Positions 24,497 to 34,727 of a stretch of 39,456 bases of DNA are shown here, in pieces. The notes under the pieces are model-generated. The model was not told where the DNA came from, did not search any database, and worked only from the letters and a program-made list of their open reading frames with translations. A program made the position numbers and the translations under genes. The DNA is from Allorhizocola rhizosphaerae. Its GTDB lineage: Bacteria > Actinomycetota > Actinomycetes > Mycobacteriales > Micromonosporaceae. The stretch covers positions 1 to 39,456 of the forward strand of contig NZ_QJUG01000063.1 in NCBI RefSeq assembly GCF_003426775.1. The letters are read 5' to 3'. How positions within the stretch are numbered: the first letter of the stretch is position 1; the number at the start of each line of letters is the position of its first letter.

Positions 24497-27358
24497 TCAG
24501 AGGCGGTAGCGGGCCAAAATCCGGCTGATGTCGTCGCGGCTGAGGCTCCGCCCGGCACGCGTCGCCGCTTCGAACCGCCCAGCCGGCAGCGCGGCCGCGA
24601 CAGCACGCCGGACCGCCGGCGCGTCGAGCGGGTCGGTCCGCACAGGCGCGAACCCGATCTCGGCAGACATCGCTTCGACCGCTCCGAGTAACCGCGCGGC
24701 ATCGCGGGCGGGATCGCTGCCCGCTGGAATATCCGACGCGGCGCCGGTGTCGGCGAGTTCGGCGAGCGCCCCGGCGGTGGTGTGGGCGACCATCAGCCAG
24801 GTGGTCTGGTCACCGGATCGCGACAGGTGCGTGAGCACGGCGGCACCGAGGTCGGCGGCCGCCCGTGCCCGCCCCCGGGCGCGTTCGGTTTTGATCAGCG
24901 CCCAGGACGCGGAGTAGAGCACCCACTCGTGGCCGCAGCGCAGTGCCGTCCGCCACGCTGTGTCCAGATAGGACACTGCCGCGTCGAGGTCGCCGGCCAG
25001 GCCGCTCACCACCCCGAGCGAGGCCGTCGCCTCGGCCCGCACCCAGTCCAGATCGGTGGCCAGCGCGAGCCGCGCACCCCGGTTAGCTTCGGCCAAGGCC
25101 TGCTCTGGCGGCGTGCCCAGGAGGATCGCGAAGTGTGCCGCGTATCCGAGGCAACGGGCCTGCGTCACCTGGTCCCCGGCTTGGGCGGCCGTCTCGCCGG
25201 CCAAGGTCATCAGGGTGTGCGCCTGAGCGACGTCGCCGCCGAGGTAATTGAGCCCACCGAGGGCGAACCGGGCGCGGGCCAGGGTCGCGGCGGGAGCCTC
25301 CGCGCCCGCGGCATCCAGGAACCGGCGCAACAGGGATATCCCGTCGCTGATGGCTCCCCAGCGGTACCAGAACCACATCAGCGACGACCCGATCCTCAGC
25401 CCTGACACGGCATCGCCGAAGGATTGCGCGGCGGCCAGGGCCGCCCGGATGTTGTCGCGTTCTTGCTCAAGCCGCGAGCCCCAATAGGCGGCCCCGCCCG
25501 CAACCATCGCGCGATCGGCTTCCTCCGTTATCTCCAGTACCCACCGCAGGTGCGCTCGCTGGACCGCGGCACGCTCCGCGGGCGTCTGCAGGTGCCTGGC
25601 GAATTGGCGCACCGTTTCCAGCAACCGGTACCGATCACCCGGGCCGCGCATGACCAGCGAGCGATCCACGAGATTCCCGATGCCCTCCAACACCTGCGTG
25701 CCGGGATCCGGGTTGACGGCGGCGGCCACCGCCTCGGCCGCGTCGAGCGTGAATCCTCCGGCGAACCCGCCGACCATGCGCAGCAGATCCTTCTCGGTCG
25801 GTTCCAGCAGCGAGTATCCCCAGTCCAACGCCGCTGTCACCGAGCGGTGCCTGGCTGGGCCGCCGCGCTTGCCGCCGGTCAGCAGGCCGAGCCGGCCGGT
25901 GAGGCCGTCGGCCAGCCGGTCCAGCGGAAGCACCCGTGACCGTGCCGCGGCGATCTCCACGGCCAGCGGAAGCCCATCGACCACCGCACAGATTCGCCGG
26001 ATCAGCCGCTCGTCGACCTCGCCGGCGGGTGTGCCGGGGTGAAACACCTGTGCGCGCCGCATGAACAGATCGACCGCGTCGTCGAGCTGCAGCGGCTCGA
26101 CCTGCACGATCGTCTCACCGGCCACGCGCAGCGGCTGCCGCGATGTCGCGAGCACCCGGAGCCCCGGGCAGTATCGCAGCAGCGCGGCCACCGCCTCCGC
26201 GGTCGCGTCCACCAGGTGCTCACAGTTATCGATCACCAGCAGGGTCTCCCAGCCCCGCAGCACGTCCGTCAGCAGGTCCACGCCGTCGACCCCGACCAGG
26301 CCCAACGCCCTCGCGACCGTCGCGGCCACCAACCCCGCGTCGCGCACCGGGGCGAGCTCGACCAGCCACGGCCCACCACCCGAGGACGCCCGCACCGACT
26401 GGGCCACCTCCAGCGCCAACCGGGTCTTGCCCACCCCACCCGCACCCACCAGGGTCACCAACCGGTGCCGGGCGATCAGTTCAGCCACGGTGCCCAGCTC
26501 GGCCCGCCTGCCGACGAACTCGTCCAGTGCCACGGGCAGCCGCCCGGTCGGCAGCGCGGTCTCGTCCGCGACCCGGGTCGCCGGCCCGCCAAGACCGGGT
26601 GACTGGGCAAGGATCTGCGACTCCAAGGTGCGCAACCGCTCGCCCGGATCGACCCCCAGCTCCTCGGCGAGATGTCGCTGCGCGGTGCGCAACGAGGCGA
26701 GCGCATCGCCCTGTCGCCCGGCGCGGTATTGCGCCAAAGCCAACAGCTCCCACAATCGTTCGTCCAAAGGCGACTCGTCGGCGAGGGCGGTCAGCGGGGC
26801 GATCGCGCCGGCGTGTTCGCCCAACGCGATCGCGGCGGCGTGCCGGTCCACGACCGCCGCCGCCCGGATGCGCTCCAGCCGGGCGGCGTGGGTGACCAGC
26901 ATCGGTGCTTCCGGAACGTCTTCGTACGGGCGGCCACGCCACAACGAAAGCGCCGTGTCCAGCATCGCCGCGGCAGCGCCCGGCCGGTGTGCCGCGAGCG
27001 CCGCATGGGCTGCGGCCGCGATGCGCTCGAACTGGTACACATCAACGCTTCCCCCAGGCAGATACAGCGCGTACCCGGTGCGCTCCCACACGACGCGGCG
27101 CGCTGTGGAACGGGCGCTGCGGCCAGGTTCGAGCAGCCGCCGCAGCAAGGAAACGTAGCCCTGCAAGGTGTTCTCGGCCTTGCCCGGAGCCCGGTCCGGC
27201 CAGAGCTGCTCGATCAGCGTCGTGGTCGACACGACATGTCCCCCGGCGGCGAGGAGCAGCGCGAGCACCGTGCGCGGCCGCGGTCCGCCGATCTGGACCT
27301 CCACACCATCCACGCGCAGACGCATCGGCCCGAGCACCGACACCCACACGTCGCCCAT
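24497..27358 (-). CDS. BTAD/NB-ARC transcriptional regulator (AfsR/SARP-like)
   Basis: A 953-aa regulator. Residues 1-95 are an OmpR-type winged helix (VSVLGPMRLRVDG, RTVLALLLAAGG, LIEQLWPDRAPGKAENTLQG), followed by the BTAD helical domain (about 100-250; ERIRAAAVVDRHAAAIALG, AQYRAGRQGDALASLRTAQR). An NB-ARC ATPase comes next, with Walker A GAGGVGKTRLALEVA, Walker B LLVIDNCEHL, sensor VLATSRQPLRV and GLPLAVEIAAAR. The C-terminal third is TPR-like. The start ATG 27358 has GAGGGG 5 nt upstream. This class activates secondary-metabolite or developmental genes in actinomycetes. It is divergent from pstS and followed on the same strand by the large secreted protein, its most obvious candidate target. 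Confidence 0.92.
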   Translation of the reverse strand: MGDVWVSVLGPMRLRVDGVEVQIGGPRPRTVLALLLAAGGHVVSTTTLIEQLWPDRAPGKAENTLQGYVSLLRRLLEPGRSARSTARRVVWERTGYALYLPGGSVDVYQFERIAAAAHAALAAHRPGAAAAMLDTALSLWRGRPYEDVPEAPMLVTHAARLERIRAAAVVDRHAAAIALGEHAGAIAPLTALADESPLDERLWELLALAQYRAGRQGDALASLRTAQRHLAEELGVDPGERLRTLESQILAQSPGLGGPATRVADETALPTGRLPVALDEFVGRRAELGTVAELIARHRLVTLVGAGGVGKTRLALEVAQSVRASSGGGPWLVELAPVRDAGLVAATVARALGLVGVDGVDLLTDVLRGWETLLVIDNCEHLVDATAEAVAALLRYCPGLRVLATSRQPLRVAGETIVQVEPLQLDDAVDLFMRRAQVFHPGTPAGEVDERLIRRICAVVDGLPLAVEIAAARSRVLPLDRLADGLTGRLGLLTGGKRGGPARHRSVTAALDWGYSLLEPTEKDLLRMVGGFAGGFTLDAAEAVAAAVNPDPGTQVLEGIGNLVDRSLVMRGPGDRYRLLETVRQFARHLQTPAERAAVQRAHLRWVLEITEEADRAMVAGGAAYWGSRLEQERDNIRAALAAAQSFGDAVSGLRIGSSLMWFWYRWGAISDGISLLRRFLDAAGAEAPAATLARARFALGGLNYLGGDVAQAHTLMTLAGETAAQAGDQVTQARCLGYAAHFAILLGTPPEQALAEANRGARLALATDLDWVRAEATASLGVVSGLAGDLDAAVSYLDTAWRTALRCGHEWVLYSASWALIKTERARGRARAAADLGAAVLTHLSRSGDQTTWLMVAHTTAGALAELADTGAASDIPAGSDPARDAARLLGAVEAMSAEIGFAPVRTDPLDAPAVRRAVAAALPAGRFEAATRAGRSLSRDDISRILARYRL

Positions 27359-27443
27359 CCAGCCCCTCGGAGTTCTCAGCTCGCCGCCCGTGATCGTAGC
27401 GCCCGTGTCGGCTTCGTCCGCGCTATACCGCCATCAGGCACAT

Positions 27444-27453
27444 TGTCATGACA
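27444..27453. promoter_or_regulatory. Perfect palindrome TGTCATGACA in the divergent regulator-pstS region
   Basis: A 10-nt perfect palindrome 86 bp upstream of the BTAD regulator start and 35 bp from the PHO box. It may be an operator for either gene; short enough to be chance. Confidence 0.25.
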
Positions 27454-27487
27454 GGCGCCACAGCCGGTCAGGCTCGGGGTCCACTCT

Positions 27488-27509
27488 GTTCACGCCACGT
27501 TCACCTGGA
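27488..27509 (+). promoter_or_regulatory. PHO box (two 11-nt direct repeats) upstream of pstS
   Basis: GTTCACGCCAC (27488-27498) is followed directly by GTTCACCTGGA (27499-27509). Both match the Streptomyces PhoP direct-repeat unit (GTTCACC-type, 11-nt period), which is established in the literature. The box ends 84 nt before the pstS GTG. A third unit downstream is not convincing. The -10 is uncertain (TACCTC near 27525 is possible). Confidence 0.85.
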
Positions 27510-27593
27510 TCGGAATCTTCGGCTACCTCGGACAGGCATGGTCGCAGGAGCAAGGCCAGCAGGCCGTCAACCATCTAGGAAGGCAAACCTCCT

Positions 27594-28673
27594 GTGAACC
27601 AAAAAGTGCTTTCGCGGCGCGGCGTCGCCGGTGTCGCGCTCGCCGCGATCACTGCGATCGCTCTTGCCGCCTGTGGCTCGGGCCAACCGAGCACCACGCC
27701 GCAGGGGTCTGCGGCCACCGGCATTGAAGGCGCCTCAGGCGAGCTCAAAGGCTCCGGCGCGAGTTTCCCGAATGCGTTCTACCAGGAGATCGTCGCCGAG
27801 CTGCAGGGCAAGGCGAAAAACCTCAAGGTCACTTATAACTCGGTTGGATCCAGCACCGGCAAGAAGGAGTTCGCCCAGGGGCTGGTCGACTTCGCCGGCT
27901 CGGACAGTCTGGTCAAAGACTCCGATGGCATCGCCAAGGACTCCTTCTACTACCTGCCCACCGTGGCCGCTCCCATCACGGTGTCCTACAACCTCCAGGG
28001 CGTGGACAAGCTGCAGCTGAGCGCCGCCACGGTCGCCAAGATCTTCCAGCGGGACATCAAGACCTGGAATGACCCGGCCATCGCCGCGGACAACCCGGGT
28101 GTCACCCTTCCCGCGACCGCGATCACGGTGGCGCACCGCACGGACGGCTCCGGCACCACCGCCAACTTCACCAAGTACCTGACGGTGGCCGCCAAGGACA
28201 CCTGGAAGCTGGGCACCGGCGACACGGTGGAATGGTCGGCCGACACCCAGGGCGGCGCCAAGAACACGGGTGTGGCGCAGATCGTCACTCAGGTCAACGG
28301 CGCCATCGGCTACGTCGACCTCAGCGACGCCACCACGCTGAAGCTGAAGTTCGCCGCCATCAAGAACAAGGACGGCAAGTTCGTTCTGCCGACCTTGGAG
28401 GGCACCACCGCCGGTCTCAACGGGGCGAAGGTGAACGACGACCTGTCCTACGACCCGCTCGACGCCTCCGGTGCCGACGCCTACCCGATCACCGCGCCGA
28501 CCTTCCTTCTGGTCAAGCGCAAGTACGACGACCCGAAGAAGGCCGAGCTGGTCAAGGCCTTCGTCAAGTACATGCTCACCGACGGCCAGGCACTGGCCAA
28601 GGAGGTGCACTTCGCGCCGCTGCCGGACTCGCTGAAGCAGAAGGCCCTCGCGCAGCTGGACAAGGTCAGCTGA
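27594..28673 (+). CDS. pstS: Phosphate ABC transporter substrate-binding lipoprotein PstS
   Basis: A 359-aa periplasmic-type phosphate-binding lipoprotein that delivers inorganic phosphate to the PstCA channel. The N-terminus has a signal sequence with a lipobox (ALAAC, lipid-modified Cys at about 27). Then come a Ser/Thr-rich tether and the PstS fold: LKGSGASFPNAFYQEI, YNSVGSSTGKKEF, VDFAGSD, YYLPTVAAPITVSYNL, FQRDIKTWNDPAI, VAHRTDGSGTTANFTKYL (phosphate-binding loop) and GAIGYVDL. The GTG start at 27594 is preceded by AGGAAGG (10 nt). A double PHO box lies upstream, and a strong hairpin before pstC, both as expected for the most highly expressed gene of the operon. Confidence 0.97.
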   Translation: MNQKVLSRRGVAGVALAAITAIALAACGSGQPSTTPQGSAATGIEGASGELKGSGASFPNAFYQEIVAELQGKAKNLKVTYNSVGSSTGKKEFAQGLVDFAGSDSLVKDSDGIAKDSFYYLPTVAAPITVSYNLQGVDKLQLSAATVAKIFQRDIKTWNDPAIAADNPGVTLPATAITVAHRTDGSGTTANFTKYLTVAAKDTWKLGTGDTVEWSADTQGGAKNTGVAQIVTQVNGAIGYVDLSDATTLKLKFAAIKNKDGKFVLPTLEGTTAGLNGAKVNDDLSYDPLDASGADAYPITAPTFLLVKRKYDDPKKAELVKAFVKYMLTDGQALAKEVHFAPLPDSLKQKALAQLDKVS

Positions 28674-28691
28674 ACGAGCTGATGAGTCTGA

Positions 28692-28726
28692 GGTGGGGCC
28701 GGGTCGGATACGACCTCGGCCCCACC
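28692..28726 (+). terminator. Attenuator-like hairpin between pstS and pstC
   Basis: Arms 28692-28706 and 28711-28726 form a 15-bp stem with a single bulged T28716 and a GATA loop. It lies entirely in the 73-nt pstS-pstC gap. There is no T-run, so it is likely a partial terminator or a 3' stabiliser that raises PstS over the membrane components. Confidence 0.7.
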
Positions 28727-28746
28727 GGTCACCCTTCGGAGATGAG

Positions 28747-29742
28747 ATGACGCAGCAGCCAAATCCAGCACTGGCAATGTCCAGCAAAGCGCGCAGCCGG
28801 ATTGCGGACCGGACCTTCTGGGCGATATGCCTGATCGCCGGCATCGCCGTGCTGGCCATCCTCGGCCTGATCCTGGGCAGCCTGATCAGCCAATCGATGC
28901 CGGCCTTCCGCGAGGCCGGACTGGACATGTTCACCAACACTCGATGGGTCCCCAACGATCCGGACGCCGACGGGCCCGCCGGGCCGATCTACGGCCTGCT
29001 CGCCTTCGCCTACGGGACCGTGGTGGTGTCGATCATCGCCCTGATCTTCGCGGTCCCGGTCTCGCTGGGCATCGCCCTGTTTCTGACCGAGCTCGCCCCC
29101 CGGCGCGTCCGCGGAACCGTGGTCACCTTCATCGACCTGCTCGCCTCCGTGCCGTCCGTGGTGTTCGGGCTCTGGGGCGTCCTGGTGGTCGCGCCCGCGT
29201 TGGTCCCCGTGTACCAGTGGCTACACGGGACGCTCGGCGGTATCCCCGTGCTCGGCAGGTTGTTCGGCGAGGCCGCCAGCGGTCGCAACTTCATGACCGC
29301 CGGAATCATCCTCGCCCTGATGATCGTGCCGATCATCACCTCGATCTCCCGGGAGGTGTTCGACACCGTCCCCGACTCGGACAAACAGGCGGCATGGGCG
29401 CTGGGCGCCACCCGTTGGGAGATGATCAAAGGATCGGTCCTGCCGCACAGCTTCGGCGGCGTGGTCGGCGCCATCATGCTCGGTCTGGGCCGGGCGATGG
29501 GGGAGACCATTCTGGTCGCGCTGGTGATGGGCAGCGCCGTGCAGATCACGCCCAACCTGTTCGCCGGCGGCTACGCGCTGCCCGGAGCCATCGTCAACCT
29601 GTTCGGGGAGTCCTCCGGCACCTTCACCGCCGTGCTGATGGTCATGGGTGTGGTGCTGTTCGTCATGACCGTGCTGATCAACCTGCTCGCTCGCGTCATC
29701 GTGCGCAGGGCCGAAGTCCGGATGAAGGGAGCCACCGCATGA
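28747..29742 (+). CDS. pstC: Phosphate ABC transporter permease PstC
   Basis: A 331-aa inner-membrane permease, one half of the phosphate channel. The start is ATG 28747 with GGAG 5 nt upstream; an earlier GTG at 28693 lies inside the hairpin and is rejected. There are six or so membrane segments. Visible motifs include FAVPVSLGIALFLTELAP, SVPSVVFGLWG, and the EAA-type cytoplasmic loop ALGATRWEMIKGSVLPHSFG, followed by GLGRAMGET, which is characteristic of PstC/PstA. The TGA overlaps the pstA ATG by 4 nt (ATGA), implying translational coupling. Confidence 0.96.
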   Translation: MTQQPNPALAMSSKARSRIADRTFWAICLIAGIAVLAILGLILGSLISQSMPAFREAGLDMFTNTRWVPNDPDADGPAGPIYGLLAFAYGTVVVSIIALIFAVPVSLGIALFLTELAPRRVRGTVVTFIDLLASVPSVVFGLWGVLVVAPALVPVYQWLHGTLGGIPVLGRLFGEAASGRNFMTAGIILALMIVPIITSISREVFDTVPDSDKQAAWALGATRWEMIKGSVLPHSFGGVVGAIMLGLGRAMGETILVALVMGSAVQITPNLFAGGYALPGAIVNLFGESSGTFTAVLMVMGVVLFVMTVLINLLARVIVRRAEVRMKGATA

Positions 29743-30650
29743 CCACGGCCACCGCGCCGGCCAAGCGGTCGGCGGCAACGCCTGATCTCAGCCGGGCGGC
29801 GCTGCCCTTGCGCCGCCGTGCCATAGACCTGACGGCCCGCCTCCTCATGGTGCTGGCAGTGCTGGCTGCGGGGGTTCCGCTGCTACTGGTGATCTACCAC
29901 GTGCTCGCCAAGGGGGTGGGAATAGTCGATCTCGACTTCCTCACCGCCGACATTCCGGTGCGTGCCCGCGTCGCCGGGCCGGGCATGGGCCCAGCGGTGG
30001 TGGGCACGCTGATCATCACCGGAGCCGCCGCGCTGCTGTCGATCCCCCTGGGCGTGCTGGGCGCTGTCTACCTCAACGAGTACGGCAAGCAGTCCCTGCT
30101 GGCCCGGGTGATCCGCACGATGGCAGACGTCATGACCGGCGTGCCGTCAGTCGTGATGGGTCTGTTCATCCTGGTCGTCTGGGTGCTGGCGGTCGGTGAG
30201 CAAACCGGTTTCGCCGCCGCGTTGGCACTGGCCTGCCTGATGCTCCCGGTCATCATCCGCAGCTCGGAGGAGATGCTCCGGCTCGTGCCCGACGAGCTGC
30301 GTCAGGCCAGCGCCGCGTTGGGCGCGCGCCGCTGGCGCACCACCGTGTCGGTGGTGCTGCCCGCAGCGATCTCCGGGATCACCAGCGGCGCCATGCTCGC
30401 CATCGCCCGCGCGGCCGGTGAAACCGCACCGATCGTCGTGGTCGCCGGGACGGTGACCTGGACCAACTGGAACCTGTTCGAGGGCAATAACACGACATTG
30501 ACCGCGCAGATCTTCAAGAACGCGGTCGAGCCGTTCGAAGCCGCCCACGGACGAGCCTGGGGCGCGGCCCTCACCCTGATGATGATTGTCCTGGTCTTCA
30601 CGATCCTCGCAAGATTCATCGCCGGCCGCTTCGCTATCAAGAACCGTTGA
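29739..30650 (+). CDS. pstA: Phosphate ABC transporter permease PstA
   Basis: A 303-aa second permease subunit, partner of PstC. The ATG at 29739 overlaps the pstC stop. After a 30-residue cytoplasmic leader there are six hydrophobic segments, with [31 protein letters not shown], the EAA loop [21 protein letters not shown] and [15 protein letters not shown], all typical of PstA. pstB begins 13 nt downstream. Confidence 0.96.
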   Translation: MTTATAPAKRSAATPDLSRAALPLRRRAIDLTARLLMVLAVLAAGVPLLLVIYHVLAKGVGIVDLDFLTADIPVRARVAGPGMGPAVVGTLIITGAAALLSIPLGVLGAVYLNEYGKQSLLARVIRTMADVMTGVPSVVMGLFILVVWVLAVGEQTGFAAALALACLMLPVIIRSSEEMLRLVPDELRQASAALGARRWRTTVSVVLPAAISGITSGAMLAIARAAGETAPIVVVAGTVTWTNWNLFEGNNTTLTAQIFKNAVEPFEAAHGRAWGAALTLMMIVLVFTILARFIAGRFAIKNR

Positions 30651-30663
30651 GGTGTTGAGACAA

Positions 30664-31506
30664 ATGACTTCCGTAACCTCCATATCCACCCTCATACCGG
30701 GAAACGCGTCTGCCATGCCGACCTCCTCAGCAAGAACCGTCATGCAACTCACAGACGTGAGCGTCTTCTACGGCGCCTACGAAGCTGTGCGTGGCACCAC
30801 CATGCCGATTCGTGAACACCAGATCACCGCGATGATCGGGCCCTCCGGCTGTGGCAAGAGCACTGTGCTGCGATCGCTCAACCGGATGAACGACCTGATC
30901 AACGGTGCCCGGATACAGGGCACGATCACCTTCCACGACCAGGATCTGTATGCGCCGAATGTGGATCCCATCCAGGTGCGCCGCCGGATCGGCATGGTCT
31001 TCCAGAAGCCCAACCCGTTCCCCAAGTCCATCTATGAGAACGTGGCCTACGGGCTGCGCATCAATGGCATCAAGGACAACCTGGACGGCAGGGTGGAGAA
31101 GGCACTGCGCGACGCCGCCCTGTGGGACGAGGTCAAAGGCAAGCTCAACACCAGCGGACTGGCGCTGTCCGGCGGTCAGCAGCAGCGCCTGTGCATCGCC
31201 CGCGCCATCGCCGTGCAGCCCGAGGTGATTTTGATGGACGAGCCGTGCTCCGCGCTCGACCCGATCGCCACCGGCAAAATCGAAGACCTGATGCACGAAC
31301 TATCGCGCACCTTCACGATTGTCATCGTCACGCACAACATGCAGCAGGCCGCCCGGGTTTCGCACTACACGGCGTTTTTCACCGCCGAGGTGGACGACAA
31401 GCAGGTGCGCCACGGCCGGCTGGTCGAGTTCAACGACACCGGCCGCATCTTCACCAACCCCAACGACAAGCGCACGGAGGACTACATCACGGGCCGGTTC
31501 GGCTAA
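30664..31506 (+). CDS. pstB: Phosphate ABC transporter ATP-binding protein PstB
   Basis: A 280-aa cytoplasmic ATPase that powers PstCA. Walker A is GPSGCGKST, the Q-loop is [21 protein letters not shown] (PstB-typical), the ABC signature is [14 protein letters not shown], and Walker B is [13 protein letters not shown], followed by the switch His in [12 protein letters not shown]. It ends [12 protein letters not shown], as PstB does. The start is uncertain: ATG 30664 is the first after the pstA stop and is used here; ATG 30742 ([11 protein letters not shown]) would give the usual about 254 aa, and the extra 26 residues look non-conserved. A response-regulator-like gene follows by 31 nt. Confidence 0.95.
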   Translation: MTSVTSISTLIPGNASAMPTSSARTVMQLTDVSVFYGAYEAVRGTTMPIREHQITAMIGPSGCGKSTVLRSLNRMNDLINGARIQGTITFHDQDLYAPNVDPIQVRRRIGMVFQKPNPFPKSIYENVAYGLRINGIKDNLDGRVEKALRDAALWDEVKGKLNTSGLALSGGQQQRLCIARAIAVQPEVILMDEPCSALDPIATGKIEDLMHELSRTFTIVIVTHNMQQAARVSHYTAFFTAEVDDKQVRHGRLVEFNDTGRIFTNPNDKRTEDYITGRFG

Positions 31507-31537
31507 GCGACGGTTCGGATAAGGAACATAGGGCCCA

Positions 31538-32284
31538 ATGCTTATGACCACCATGCCCCAGCCTGCCGCTGTCCGCCGCGGGCCAGGACTGCGGTTCGTC
31601 CTGGTCATCGCCGACTCCGACCCCGTCATCGCGGGTGAGCTCGCCACCGAGCTCACCCGCCATCACATCGAGGTTCATGTGTGCACCACGGCGGCCGAAG
31701 CCCTGCTTGCCGCCGGATCTTTGAAACCCGATACGGTACTGGCTGCGGCTGCGGCTGCGCAGGCGGGCGGAATCAGCAGCACGGAAATCGTGTCCGTGCT
31801 CGCCCGCGCCAGCGTCCCGGTGGTCGTCGGCATCAGCACCGCCGACGGCATCGACGCCGCTGCCGTGCTCGACGGCGGCGCCCGCGCCTGCGTCGCCCGG
31901 CCCTACCGCGTCAACGAGCTCATCCCCATCCTGCGCGCCATCCGTCCCGACCGCCTGGGCGGCGACCTCGACCCGGTCATCGAATGCGGTGCGCTCACCC
32001 TCGACCCGGCCACCATGGAGGTGCGCCTGCACGGCCGGCTCATCACCCTGCCGCTGCGGGAATATCTCGTGCTGCGGTTCCTCATGAACAACGCCGACCG
32101 CGTGGTCACACGGGAGCAGATCTATCAACACATTTGGGGTGGGGTCGCCGAGGCCGGCTCCAACACGCTGACCGTCCACATCAAACGGTTGCGCAAGCGG
32201 CTCGGCGACGACCTGAAGAAGCCGCACATCATCATCACCGTGCGCCACATCGGCTATCGCCTGGTGCCGCCGATCGCTCGGTAA
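31538..32284 (+). CDS. Atypical OmpR/PhoB-type response regulator lacking the phospho-Asp
   Basis: A 248-aa protein: an N-terminal receiver-like domain (about 18-130) and a C-terminal winged helix (about 145-247; LPLREYLVLRFLMNNADRVV, then VHIKRLRKRLGDD and ITVRHIGYRLVPP), which is a standard OmpR/PhoB DNA-binding domain. The receiver is degenerate. The acidic pair reads D-S (ADSDP), the phospho-acceptor position after strand 3 is Ala70 (DTVLAAAAA), the conserved Thr is Ser (GIST), and the conserved Lys is Arg121 (VARPY). It should therefore not respond to ordinary phosphotransfer. It follows pstB by 31 nt with no terminator between, so it is likely in the pst operon; no kinase gene is adjacent. 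ATG 31538 is used; ATG 31553 is possible. Confidence 0.9.
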   Translation: MLMTTMPQPAAVRRGPGLRFVLVIADSDPVIAGELATELTRHHIEVHVCTTAAEALLAAGSLKPDTVLAAAAAAQAGGISSTEIVSVLARASVPVVVGISTADGIDAAAVLDGGARACVARPYRVNELIPILRAIRPDRLGGDLDPVIECGALTLDPATMEVRLHGRLITLPLREYLVLRFLMNNADRVVTREQIYQHIWGGVAEAGSNTLTVHIKRLRKRLGDDLKKPHIIITVRHIGYRLVPPIAR

Positions 32285-32327
32285 CGCGAACGCGCACAGG
32301 TCAACGCTTTTCCGCGCCGTCAGATCG

Positions 32328-32675
32328 TCACGCCAGGCTCAGGTGAAACCGCGTGCCGCGTGCGGCCGCCTCGCGCACCACCACCCTGAACGCCTGCAGA
32401 CAGTCCAAAACGGACTCTTGATCGCGCTCCGCGGTCCACTCGGCCGAGCCGACGGCCGACACGAGCGCGTCAAGCGTCGCCACAGCGTCGGTGGGCCCAT
32501 GCCAGAGCTCCTCCGCCGGCACGTCGTCGACAGCGGCGAAGTCCGACAGCGGCGCGTGGCCCGCGGCCACCGCCAGCTCGTCGAGCTCTTCGATGAATTC
32601 CAGCAGCACGACTCCCTCGTCGACCAGACCGTGCTCGTGCCGATCCTCGAAGACGGGCCACAACGCAAGACTCAT
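32328..32675 (-). CDS. Small hypothetical acidic protein
   Basis: A 115-aa acidic, Leu/Val/Ala-rich soluble protein, convergent with the pst-linked regulator. It has visible helices (GVVLLEFIEELDELAVAAGH, DAVATLDALVSAVGSAEW, VLDCLQAFRVVVREAAARG) and ends RFHLSLA. No family is recognised, and no signal peptide or membrane segment is seen. ATG 32675 is chosen because MSLALWPVFED looks like a natural N-terminus; ATG 32684 and GTG 32705 are in frame, and none has a clear Shine-Dalgarno. Composition is unlike the Arg-rich antisense shadows, supporting a real gene. The xylanase terminator lies just upstream. Confidence 0.6.
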   Translation of the reverse strand: MSLALWPVFEDRHEHGLVDEGVVLLEFIEELDELAVAAGHAPLSDFAAVDDVPAEELWHGPTDAVATLDALVSAVGSAEWTAERDQESVLDCLQAFRVVVREAAARGTRFHLSLA

Positions 32676-32708
32676 GCGCGACATGCTAGACACGCCCACG
32701 GACAAAAT

Positions 32709-32744
32709 CGGCCGGGCGGAACAGCCTGCTGCCCCGCCCGGCCG
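32709..32744 (-). terminator. Rho-independent-like terminator for the xylanase gene
   Basis: A perfect 11-bp stem (32709-32719 with 32734-32744) is followed, on the minus strand, by ATTTTGT. It begins 15 nt after the xylanase stop codon. Confidence 0.8.
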
Positions 32745-32759
32745 GGCCCTTGTTTGTCG

Positions 32760-34294
<1,535 letters not shown>

Positions 34295-34394
34295 TGGCAT
34301 CCGGTCAGGTGAGACCCGTGCTGATGTTCGGAGTGCCGAACCAACGCACGATCCAGTTCCGCAAGCCTTCCGATAGATCAGTCGGCGCCAACCG

Positions 34395-34727
34395 CTACCG
34401 ACCAACCCAGTCGTACTCGCCTGTGGCCCAGCTGTCGAAGGGCGCCAGCCGCGCCAGGCTCGGTGCGGCAATGCCCACGGCCTCACCGAAGTTGCGCGCC
34501 AGCTGCCTGCAGACGGGCAGTTGCTCCATCACCGCGGACAGATTATAGGAGACGTCGAGCCGCCAGTCGTCCGAACCGAACCCCTCCACGTGAAACCGGG
34601 TGTCGGTCGCCGCAAGCATCTCGCACAGCACCATCACCCGTGTCGCGTACTCCTCCTCCGCGCGAACCGCGTCGATGCCGGCGTCGTCGGCGGGCTTCGT
34701 GGGGAGGTGCAGTCTCATGTCAAACAT
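34395..34727 (-). CDS. Small hypothetical protein
   Basis: A 110-aa soluble protein of unrecognised family, upstream of and on the same strand as the xylanase. It reads MRLHLPTKPADDAGIDAVRA near the start, then a helix (EEEYATRVMVLCEMLAAT), DTRFHVEGFGSDDWRLDVSY and VMEQLPVCRQLARNFGEA, and ends WATGEYDWVGR. The start is ATG 34727 with GGAG 4 nt upstream, better than ATG 34745. Composition is natural and the codon third positions are GC-rich. No signal peptide or membrane helix is seen, so it is not obviously linked to xylan degradation. The xylanase promoter lies between the two genes, so they are probably separate transcription units. Confidence 0.65.
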   Translation of the reverse strand: MFDMRLHLPTKPADDAGIDAVRAEEEYATRVMVLCEMLAATDTRFHVEGFGSDDWRLDVSYNLSAVMEQLPVCRQLARNFGEAVGIAAPSLARLAPFDSWATGEYDWVGR

